NCBI GenBank assembly: GCA_023387965.1
Contig: JAEWHE010000033.1
Location: 1-64,000, forward strand
Reading direction: 5' to 3'
DNA: 64,000 nt
Source: Bacteroidota bacterium
GTDB taxonomy: Bacteria; Bacteroidota; Bacteroidia; Flavobacteriales; Flavobacteriaceae
A program made the position numbers and the translations under genes. Numbering within the stretch: position 1 is the first letter of the stretch; each line of letters begins with the position of its first letter. This document shows positions 8,899-16,700 of this stretch, in pieces. The notes under the pieces were generated by a model. It did not search any database. It was not told the DNA's origin and saw only the letters and a list, made by a program, of their open reading frames with translations.

Positions 8899-9028
8899 CG
8901 TGGTAGTATTGCCAAAATAGTGGCAGAACGGCTTCCATTGGACATATGTGCAAAGGTCAACATTCATTTTTCAATTGAACCTTTGTGCTAAAAATCCCCA
9001 CCGTCGGCAAGCCAACAGGAGTTTATAT
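8893..9028 (+). repeat. attC-like repeat 8
   Basis: The left box is TCTGCTAACG (8891-8900). TTGCC (8909-8913) pairs with GGCAA (9006-9010), and GTGG (8920-8923) with CCAC (8998-9001). The centre has CAAAGGT facing ACCTTTG. The right end reads GCCAACAGGAGTTTATATG, so the usual GTTAG box is altered to GTTTA (from 9021). Confidence 0.7.
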
Positions 9029-9053
9029 GATACGCTTTTTCAACATTACACAA

Positions 9054-9833
9054 ATGAAACGACCAATTTTTCTTTTTCTCTCAATTTTGACTTTTCAAAT
9101 CTCATTTGGACAAAATGCTGAAGAATTAAACCAACAATCTAAAGAATTAGTTCAACAAGGAAAATATAATGAAGTGCTTCCCCTTTTAAAAAAATCAGCC
9201 GAACTCGGAAATCCTGAAGCTCAATATAATTATGGATATTTTCTCCAAAGCGGAACTGCTGGAATTAAAAATGAACATGAAGCGGTTAAATGGTATGAAA
9301 AATCTTCTGAGAATGGTTTTAACGATGGACATTACGCTATGATGATGGCGTATGGAAATGGGCAAGGAATTGAACAGAGTGCCAAAAAGGCTTTTAAATA
9401 CGCTTTAAAATGTGCAAATAATAACGACGCCACTTGCATGTGGAATGTTGTCAATTGTTATTTAACAGGAAACGGAGTAAAAGCTGATACAAACAAATTT
9501 AAAGAGTGGATAATAAAACTCGCCAAACTTCCAAATCCCGAAAATTTAGCTTTAAGCGGAAATATAACATCAGCAAGATTAGAATTAGCCAATTCTTACA
9601 AGAACGGAGAATATTTTGAAAAAGATAATTATCAAAGTTATTTGTGGTATTTAATATACAATGAATCAAAAGTAGATTTTAGTATTTTAAAACAACAAGA
9701 GGTCATTAAAGAAATCAAGGAAATTGAAAAAAAATTATCTAAAACACAATTAGAAAATGCAAAGAAAGATGCGGAAAAATTATTAGGAAGAGAGCTTAAC
9801 AGCACAAGTGAACTATATAAAGATTCACTCTGA
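9054..9833 (+). CDS. secreted Sel1-like/TPR-type repeat protein
   Basis: ATG 9054 gives a proper signal peptide (MKRPIFLFLSILTFQISFGQ). The longer frame upstream would run through repeat 8. The 259-residue product carries Sel1-like repeats at about 40-130, with patterns such as AELGNPEAQYNYGYFLQSG, HEAVKWYEKSSENGFNDGH and MMMAYGNGQGIEQSAKKAFKYA. These are protein-binding helical repeats. The C-terminal ~60 residues are lysine- and glutamate-rich and probably a helix. It is a single gene between repeats 8 and 9. Confidence 0.75.
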   Translation: MKRPIFLFLSILTFQISFGQNAEELNQQSKELVQQGKYNEVLPLLKKSAELGNPEAQYNYGYFLQSGTAGIKNEHEAVKWYEKSSENGFNDGHYAMMMAYGNGQGIEQSAKKAFKYALKCANNNDATCMWNVVNCYLTGNGVKADTNKFKEWIIKLAKLPNPENLALSGNITSARLELANSYKNGEYFEKDNYQSYLWYLIYNESKVDFSILKQQEVIKEIKEIEKKLSKTQLENAKKDAEKLLGRELNSTSELYKDSL

Positions 9834-9845
9834 AAAGGCACATCA

Positions 9846-9979
9846 CATTACCAGGTTTAGCTTCGCTGGTTTTCAATTGCCAAAATGCAAGCTTTGTGCT
9901 TTGTATCAAGTTCAGTGCTGACAGACAGTTTAATGCTTCGAAATCCGCTTCTTCGCTTACTGCGAAAACGTTAGGTACA
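9846..9979 (+). repeat. attC-like repeat 9
   Basis: GTTTTC (9869-9874) pairs with GAAAAC (9964-9969). The left outer box is TTACC (9848-9852), and the right end is CGTTAGGTAC with GTT from 9970. The centre contains AAGTTCAGTGCTGA, like the AGTTCAGTGCTAAA of repeats 3 and 12. Confidence 0.65.
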
Positions 9980-9994
9980 TTTAAAAAAAACATT

Positions 9995-10492
9995 ATGAAA
10001 ACGAAATTTAACGCTTACGAAAAGACCCTTTACGAATTTTTAAGCGACATATATGTTGTTTGTCCGAAGTGCGAAAATCAAGCAATCGTACGCTCTAAAG
10101 GTCATTTAAGAGATCTTAACGAAAAAGAAATTAAACTGATTTGTACAAAATGCGGAATGAATAAATACTATTCAGAAGCACCAAAAGACAAATGGACTTC
10201 TGAACGTAGCGGAATTGAATACGAAATGCGGAATCTGATTGTCGGAGCCAATATTGACCCATATTTTCGACTTCCACTTTGGCTACAAAAAGAAATGCCT
10301 GACGGACTATTATGGGCGTATAATTATGAACACTTGGATTTTTTAGAAAATCACGTAGGTGCGGAATTAAGAAGTCGTGAAAACAGTCCAATGCGAAATA
10401 AAAGTTTGGGTTCTCGACTTCCAAAATGGATGACATCAAAAAAAAACCGAACTGAAATTTTAAGGGAAATTGAAAAACTAAAGCAGAAATAA
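9995..10492 (+). CDS. zinc-ribbon-like protein of unknown function
   Basis: I place the start at ATG 9995, since the longer frame begins inside repeat 9. The 165-residue product has two CxxC pairs, CPKC (residues 23-26) and CTKC (50-53), separated by 23 residues, which is a typical zinc-ribbon spacing. The rest is rich in charged and aromatic residues and ends in a basic helix. There is no signal peptide. Such proteins often touch nucleic acid or act as adapters, but nothing here shows which. The following repeat is reduced to a remnant. Confidence 0.7.
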   Translation: MKTKFNAYEKTLYEFLSDIYVVCPKCENQAIVRSKGHLRDLNEKEIKLICTKCGMNKYYSEAPKDKWTSERSGIEYEMRNLIVGANIDPYFRLPLWLQKEMPDGLLWAYNYEHLDFLENHVGAELRSRENSPMRNKSLGSRLPKWMTSKKNRTEILREIEKLKQK

Positions 10493-10496
10493 AAAC

Positions 10497-10524
10497 GCAC
10501 CACAACAACGGTTAGTGGCCAGGT
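10497..10524 (+). repeat. remnant of an attC-like repeat (repeat 10)
   Basis: Only the outermost boxes are left. CCACAAC and GTTAGTGG face each other across a few bases (10500-10518), with a right box GTTAGTGGC from 10511. The inner boxes and the ~100-bp centre are missing. It looks like a site with a deleted stem. Confidence 0.45.
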
Positions 10525-10546
10525 TAAACACGTAAAACGTAACACT

Positions 10547-11026
10547 ATGAAAAATTTGATATTAGTAGCTCCTTTTTTTATTTTTTTTGCTTGTAACAAA
10601 GTGCAACATACAGAGCAATTAAGTCGAGATAACCAATTGGAAATATATACTTACGGAGCCCCTTCGTCAGATCAATTCCAAGCCTCTTTTAACCAGACAG
10701 AAACTTCGAAAGACACATTGTTTGTTTCAAAATTTGAAAGTATTATGGGTGAAAAAAAGCGATCATTAAAAAAGATAAAATTAAAACCAAATGAAATAGA
10801 CTCTCTTTATTTATACTTTCAAAAAATTAAAGATAATTTTAAACTCAACGATAGACAAACGCAAATCATAGGTGGTACTTCAGTAGGTATCGCTATTAGA
10901 AATAATGCTACGTCATTATCATATTCTTATAGAGGTTTAGATAAAGCTGAAAACTCGACTATGGAAATTAGAAAGCTTTTAAGATTTATCAACTCAAGGT
11001 TACCGAAAGAGTTTCAAATGTATTAA
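10547..11026 (+). CDS. small orphan lipoprotein
   Basis: A 159-residue product with lipoprotein leader MKNLILVAPFFIFFAC (cysteine 16). The mature part has no motif that I recognise. It begins about 25 bp after the repeat remnant and ends just before repeat 11. It may once have been an independent cassette that is now joined to the zinc-ribbon gene because the site between them has decayed. Confidence 0.65.
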   Translation: MKNLILVAPFFIFFACNKVQHTEQLSRDNQLEIYTYGAPSSDQFQASFNQTETSKDTLFVSKFESIMGEKKRSLKKIKLKPNEIDSLYLYFQKIKDNFKLNDRQTQIIGGTSVGIAIRNNATSLSYSYRGLDKAENSTMEIRKLLRFINSRLPKEFQMY

Positions 11027-11033
11027 AAAAAAT

Positions 11034-11170
11034 GCTGCTAACAACCGATTGGCGAGATTGCTGGTTTTGTGCTGGAATTTCGTTTTTATTTTCATAACTT
11101 CGTTTTGTCCCAGCCGATAATACTTAGTTCCAATTTCCGTAACATCGCAAAGCCACAGGACGTTGGCAGC
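11034..11170 (+). repeat. attC-like repeat 11
   Basis: GCTGCTAAC (11034-11042) faces GTTGGCAGC (11162-11170) with one mismatch. Inner GCGA (11052-11055) pairs with TCGC (11145-11148). The right half CGCAAAGCCACAGGACGTTG is shared with repeat 6. Confidence 0.75.
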
Positions 11171-11190
11171 AAGCTTTTAGCGACAGAATA

Positions 11191-11820
11191 ATGAAGAAAA
11201 TTTATTCAATTTTACTACTTTCATTTTTCATTTTCTCTTGTAATAATCATGAGGAAAAGATTGAGATTTACTTATTAAACAATAGAATCAGAACGATAGA
11301 AGGAATTCCGGTTTTAGAATATGTAAAGCTTAAAAACATTAAATATCACGAGAATTTAGAAAACATAAAAGATTGCAATTTTGATTCTATATCAAAGAAA
11401 TTTATTTTTGGCGGAAAGTTTAAAGTCAAAAGAGAAAACCTTGAAACTGAACCTTTGATATCTGATGAAGACATTGTAAAATTAAATTTAAGGAAAAGTG
11501 AATTAATTCTGACTGAAATTGGTAGACAAAAAATTACTAAACTAAAACCAAATATGAAATATGGAGTTCAATTTGCAATTTGTGTTAACAAAAAACCTAT
11601 GTTGACAGGTTATTTTAGAAGCATTTATTCATCATATATCTATAACTGGAATTATATTAGTTATGATCATTACAATAAAGAAAAAAGGATTGATAAAGAT
11701 GCCAATTTTATTATTCGACAAAACCAAGATTATGAAAAATGGAAGCCAATTTTGACAGAATTAGAAAAATATACAGAATTAATAAAAGCATTTAAAGAGA
11801 CAAACAGACTTGAAAATTAA
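11191..11820 (+). CDS. orphan lipoprotein
   Basis: The 209-residue product starts MKKIYSILLLSFFIFSC (lipid cysteine at residue 17). The mature part is lysine- and tyrosine-rich, probably beta-rich in the middle and helical at the C-terminus. I do not recognise a family. It is a single gene between repeats 11 and 12, and its stop codon touches the left end of repeat 12. Confidence 0.65.
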   Translation: MKKIYSILLLSFFIFSCNNHEEKIEIYLLNNRIRTIEGIPVLEYVKLKNIKYHENLENIKDCNFDSISKKFIFGGKFKVKRENLETEPLISDEDIVKLNLRKSELILTEIGRQKITKLKPNMKYGVQFAICVNKKPMLTGYFRSIYSSYIYNWNYISYDHYNKEKRIDKDANFIIRQNQDYEKWKPILTELEKYTELIKAFKETNRLEN

Positions 11821-11950
11821 GCCACACGTTTGGCAAAATGGCGGGTTTAGTGCTAAATTCAAGTTCAGTTCTTCGATTGAACTTTTGTACAAAACTGAAC
11901 ATTTGTGCTTCGATTTCCGCCACTTCGCCAAGCTGCAAAACGTTATAGGC
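11818..11950 (+). repeat. attC-like repeat 12
   Basis: This is one of the clearest stems. TTGGC (11830-11834) pairs with GCCAA (11927-11931), and GGCGG (11840-11844) with CCGCC (11917-11921). The right end is GCAAAACGTTATAGGC, with GTT from 11942. The centre has TTCAGTTC and GAACTTTTG elements able to fold on their own. Confidence 0.8.
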
Positions 11951-11975
11951 AAGTTAATCAACAATTCTTTTCCGA

Positions 11976-12374
11976 ATGAAGCAAACCGTCTTTGTGTTTA
12001 TAATACTATTTTTTAGCTCTTGTAGCTTTTTTGATCAACAGGCTAGAATTGAATTTGACAATAGTCAGAAAACAATTGATGTGTTGTCCGAAAATTTTAA
12101 AATATCAAATATTTTTATCAAAGAAATTACAAAGAAAAAAGCAGATTCAGCTTTTACCTCAATTGATTTTGAAAAACCTGTGAAAGAAATTGACCTTAAA
12201 AAAATTAGAAAAAGCAGCTATTCTGGACAACCAATAAATGAAATCATTAACAAGCAAAATTTAGAGTATACGATTATTCTAAAGGGAAATTTAGACAACA
12301 TCGAAATTGCTAGATCAATCATTTTTACGAGCAGCGATGCAAAAACAGAAAAAGTATTTTATTCGAATTTCTAA
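11976..12374 (+). CDS. small orphan lipoprotein
   Basis: A 132-residue product with leader MKQTVFVFIILFFSSC (cysteine at residue 16), so envelope-anchored. The mature part is charged with no known motif. ATG 11976 follows repeat 12 by about 26 bp. After the stop come about 80 bp of AT-rich sequence without features, then repeat 13. Confidence 0.6.
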   Translation: MKQTVFVFIILFFSSCSFFDQQARIEFDNSQKTIDVLSENFKISNIFIKEITKKKADSAFTSIDFEKPVKEIDLKKIRKSSYSGQPINEIINKQNLEYTIILKGNLDNIEIARSIIFTSSDAKTEKVFYSNF

Positions 12375-12456
12375 GTGTGAAAACGGAAAAGGTTGCGAAT
12401 ATTGGAAACTGGAAAAGTTTGTAAAATAAAATAAAGTTTAAAACAAAAAAACCTCC

Positions 12457-12591
12457 CTATAACAGCCGTTTGGCGAGATCGCGAGTTTTGCTGCAAATTT
12501 ACGTTCACGTTTCGCAAGAAATTTTATCTTTAACAGAAAATAATCGGTTCCGAACTTCGCAATATCGCCAAGCGCCGGAACGTTAGCAGGC
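12457..12591 (+). repeat. attC-like repeat 13
   Basis: TATAACAGCC at the left is followed by TTGGCGA (12470-12476), which pairs perfectly with TCGCCAA (12565-12571). The right end is GCGCCGGAACGTTAGCAGG, with GTT from 12582. The stretch 12510-12562 is close to the same part of repeat 4, including ATTTTATCTT and CAGAAAATAATCGGTT. Confidence 0.8.
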
Positions 12592-12616
12592 ATTTATTCG
12601 AGATTATTCTAAAAAC

Positions 12617-12943
12617 ATGAAAAACATCAGGCTAAAATTTTCTTTATTCTTGATTTCATTTCTAACTATCGTAGTCAGTGTTTCGTGGTATGAAAATGCC
12701 AAAATGATTGATCCTGTGATGACAAAAAACTTCTCGTTGACGCGAACGAACTTTGATAAAGTTCTGCAAATCGAAGACTCGAAGACGAGAAAAATTGAAG
12801 GAAATGAATTTCTAAACAACATCGAGAAAAAGAAAATCAAGAATCAAAACAATGTTTTCAATGTCAGCGTATTACAAAGCGTTGCTATTGTTTGCCTAAT
12901 TATAGCGCTAGTAACTATCGCAATAGAATTGAAAAAAAGATAA
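12617..12943 (+). CDS. small protein with two membrane segments
   Basis: This 108-residue product has a hydrophobic N-terminal segment (about 8-24) and a second one near the C-terminus (about 82-103), with a charged loop of about 55 residues between. That layout suggests an inner-membrane hairpin with a periplasmic or cytoplasmic loop. No motif is recognised. It is a single gene between repeats 13 and 14. Confidence 0.6.
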   Translation: MKNIRLKFSLFLISFLTIVVSVSWYENAKMIDPVMTKNFSLTRTNFDKVLQIEDSKTRKIEGNEFLNNIEKKKIKNQNNVFNVSVLQSVAIVCLIIALVTIAIELKKR

Positions 12944-12946
12944 AAC

Positions 12947-13083
12947 GCCTGTTACCACACGCTAAAATTCATCGCAGATTTTTCGTGTAGCCGCGTGATT
13001 TTCGTCACGATAAAGTTCTATCATTCCGATAGAACTCAGTTCGCTTAACCGCGACGACTTCTAGCGCGAGACCGTTAGAGACG
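12947..13083 (+). repeat. attC-like repeat 14, last of the array
   Basis: CGCTA (12960-12964) pairs with TAGCG (13062-13066). The left outer box is TGTTACC and the right end is GACCGTTAGAGAC, with GTT from 13074. The centre has an independent perfect hairpin GTTCTATC (13015-13022) / GATAGAAC (13028-13035), like the variable terminal structure of attC sites. Confidence 0.75.
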
Positions 13084-13100
13084 ATGTTTAAACCACGTAT

Positions 13101-13399
13101 ATGGAAAAATGGAAATATAAACATCCACTCTTCATTTTAATCTGCTCGATTACAGTGGTTATCCTTTTTTCTCTATAAAATATTTTGAATCTTATACAGC
13201 TTTAAAGATTGCAGCAAAATATTTGTTGCTTCCTATATTTATCATTTTGCTCATAGTTGGACCGAAGATTTATTTGAAAAAAGTAAAACCATTGGACAAA
13301 CTACCGGAATCAAAAGTTAGAGATTTTTGCTCAATTGCATTTATGATAACTTGTGCAACTGGATTATTTTTTCTCATGGTATTTTCATTGGTAATTTAA
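13101..13399 (+). pseudogene. frameshifted small membrane protein gene
   Basis: ATG 13101 opens a frame of 25 codons (MEKWKYKHPLFILICS...) that stops at 13176. A frame shifted by one base continues without a stop from about 13170 to 13399, starting SIKYFESYTALKIAAKYLL. One extra T in the T6 run at about 13164-13169 would join the two into one protein of about 99 residues with three hydrophobic segments. This is either a true disabling mutation or a homopolymer sequencing error. The gene directly follows the last repeat and has no repeat after it. Confidence 0.6.
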
Positions 13400-13716
13400 G
13401 AGAAAAATTTTAAGAGGGAAATTCATACAGATTTGGGAACAAATACTTTCTCAAAAGATATGCTTATCATATTGATTTAGAAGGGCAGATGATAAAAGTT
13501 AAAGCATTTTGGAATTTTGTAAAATTTTTAAGCAAAATTTAAGATTGTATCGATAAAAAAAGTAAATTTGACTTGAAAACACATTAAGCTACTATTTTCC
13601 AATAGTTTACGAAGGTCACAAGTGCCAACTTGCTACGGGGTTATCGGCTATTTATTCTACTCCGAAACAGATTTACTATTTTCCGAAAAGACTAATAACT
13701 CTTAAAGTCATCTATC
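13400..13716 (+). other. non-coding stretch between the array and the giant genes
   Basis: No attC-like repeat and no complete gene is visible. An open stretch of about 44 codons (about 13408-13542) ends in FWNFVKFLSKI but has no start, so it could be the tail of a lost gene. Composition is AT-rich. No clear promoter or hairpin was found before the giant gene at 13717. Confidence 0.4.
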
Positions 13717-16700
13717 ATGCCCAACAATCCTTTCAATTTGTTGGATTTGCTGAAAGATATTGATCTTACCCATCCCACAAATGATGAGCAGCAATTGGAT
13801 GTTCTGTTTGAAACCATCCAAAAATCCAATGCCTCCGAGAAAAATTTTGTGCCTACTAAATCCGTGAAAGTATTTCAGGAAAGTACAAAAACCAACCAAA
13901 ATCTGAAAAGAAGATTTGAAAAGAAAAATCTTCAGAAATTAGAAATGCCAGAATTTGAAGTAGAAAAGTCCCATACGTCTTTTCTTGATACTGGTTTGCA
14001 CCTCAACCAGCTTGACCTGGGATCAAAATTTGCCCTTCCTGATAAAGTTTTAGGCCCATTTACGGTGATTGATGATATTCCGGTAATTTTTAATTTCTAC
14101 CGTTACATTGACGATTTTAAGATTTTTTTTTCAAATGATCCGCAAGCAGCAATCATTCTTCCGGTGCGTTTGGGTAATCGTTTTGTAATAGGAGGAAGGC
14201 TCAATACCCTTACGCTAAACAAAGGAAATATATGGATTCGGGCGGATTTATTGAATGCTTCAGCTCCTAAAACCCAATACATCGGCATTAAAATAAGCGG
14301 TGGTACCATTCACTTAGGAAATAGTTATCCGTTATCAAATAATTCTATCATCGTTCCGGCAGCTTCACGATTTGAAATTCAGTTGAATTTGAATAACGAT
14401 TACAAGGCAAAGGATAATCCAACTAATTCTGGTGTTGATGCAAAAAAAGCGGTTTTTAATCCACCAATAGCTCTGAAATTTATCTATTCTCATTCTAAGA
14501 TAAATCTTGTGACAATGGATGCCTTATTTGGTTCGTGTTTTGGCTGGGAAAGCTATATTCGGGGAAATGAGACGGCATTTACTTGGGATTCTGAAAATAA
14601 AGCAATTCTTTTAAAATTAAATGTCGAGCAACCAGCATTTGGAATCGAAAACTGTGAATCTGATTTTTATACTTTAAAAGGGAAAACCAAAATAGCGGCA
14701 GCATTTTGGATGTTTCCAACCAGAACGCTCAACAATAACCAATCTTTAGAAGTAAAATTTAACGGGGCTCTACGATTAGATTTAAAGAGAGGGCTTTTAG
14801 CAGATTGGGATGGCATCAGAAAATCTGAAATTGAAATTAGTTTGAATGAATGTAGCCTTATTTTTCTTAACGGAGACATTCATCTTACCAGTAAAAATGC
14901 CGATTTTAAACTTTTGCATGAGCACTATACTTTATGGCAAAAGTCTAAAGAAAAGCCGTATAAAATGGAGCTTAACCTTAGCTTTAGCAAGTACACAACC
15001 TTTGTTCTTACTTCACAAAGCACGGGTGAAGAAGTTTTATCGGCGATTGTGGACAGTGATTTTCTCATTGACAAACCGTTAAAAGCAGACAATCTGCCCG
15101 TTCATCCTACCACAAAAAAATCTATTTATGCAAAAGGCGTTTCTAAAGAAGCGAAAATTGTTATTCTCTCTGATAGCGATTTGATTTACGAAACTGAAAA
15201 TATTTCAATTTCAAAAGACCCCACGCTTTACCCATTTGTCTTAGAAAACGCTTATTTTACTACTTCAAAAGAAATTTCGGTATTTTTAAATGCCAAATGG
15301 AATTCGGAAAATCATCTGCCTGAAGGAAGTTTGAGGTTTAATTATGAGCTGTATGATTTTCTTCCGATGTTGCCACACCCTTACACATCCAATTTCAAAA
15401 CGGCAATAGAAAAACATCGAAAAGGGCATGATGTTTTTTACAAACAGCTAGGAATTCTACAATCGAACATCACCTGGAAAACAGAAGAGAATTTTACGGC
15501 TTCAGAAATAAGTTTTAAACTCAATCAGCAAAAATTCAAAGAAAGAGCGAAAGAAAATAACTCTTTTGCGCTACTCGATGTTAGTACAGAGTCTGACCAT
15601 TGGGGAATTTCGCTAAACTTTGGAAATTTAGGCACTTTACAAAATACTTATAAAGAATATGTGAATACTACAGAAGAAAATGTAGTAACCATCAACCGAA
15701 ACAGTCTTCAGGCTCCGATGGCTTTGCTCAGTGGATTTACATTGCCACATGTGAGTTGGGAACCGGTATTTAATTTGCCAAATGAAAATGCTTATGACGA
15801 TTTTCCTACAGACATTTTGGTGCAACATAACAATTCTATACCCACTATTTTTTCACAGTTTAGCGATCAGCTAATAAACATTCACCCGAAAAATTATTTG
15901 ACAAGGTTTAGGTTCAATTTGACATCCAAAAAAGGTTTATTGGAAGCTAAAACGCTCGATAGTAAAATTTCTTTTTCATTACCTAACGGAAAATTTGCCA
16001 CCGTTTCTTTATCGCCTTATCAACACACAAAAATGACTAACGATAGGCATTTGGACTTTATCACACCACAATTTGTCAATCAGAAGCAAAGTTTTCTTGG
16101 CAGTTTACAATTTAGGATTGTAGCAATAGAATTGCCAGAGGGAAAAGCTCCGCTGATGCGTGGACAAACCGAGCAGAGAAAAACCGTGAAAGGTAATCAA
16201 AACAAAAGCATTTTAGGTGAAAGTGTTACCAGTCTTTTCAACGGTGTTTTTGATGAAGCTCAAAAAAAAGTGCCATTGACTCATATCGATTTTTCGGGGT
16301 ATGGCGCTAGTACGTTCAGCAATTGGAAAGACATCAATGTTAAATTTGCCGGAATTGCACAAGTAAAATTTGACATTTTGAAAGGAAGAACTGCACATGA
16401 AATTGTTCAAGCAGTTAGTACCATCTATCCCTGGGGAATAGGAATTACAAGGACTATAACTTTTTTGCGGAACAACAACGCCGTTATTTTTCGGGAAGAC
16501 AGTGGTTGGGTGGCGCAAAGTGATGGATTATTTGACTTCAGTTATTCGTCAAATTCCAATACACCAAATGGAGAACCGGAAAACGAAAATCCTTATGAAA
16601 TCTATCAGGGATTAGTGGAAGGACTTTACAATATTATAAACATTAGAGAAGATCGCAATGATATTATTTTGTACGAATCTCCAGATCCAGATTCCAGTCT

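Noticed and set aside
11810..12016. 68-codon + frame through repeat 12
   Set aside because: It consists largely of repeat sequence and overlaps two better genes, so it is a shadow of the inverted repeat.
112..13083. Explanation of the repeats as a CRISPR array or simple MITEs
   Set aside because: Spacers are whole genes, not 30-bp units. Copies share structure more than sequence, have one orientation, and sit one per gene at the 3' side, which does not fit CRISPR and fits MITEs poorly.
13408..13542. Open stretch of about 44 codons ending FWNFVKFLSKI
   Set aside because: There is no start codon or repeat context and it is too short. It was mentioned only as a possible gene tail.
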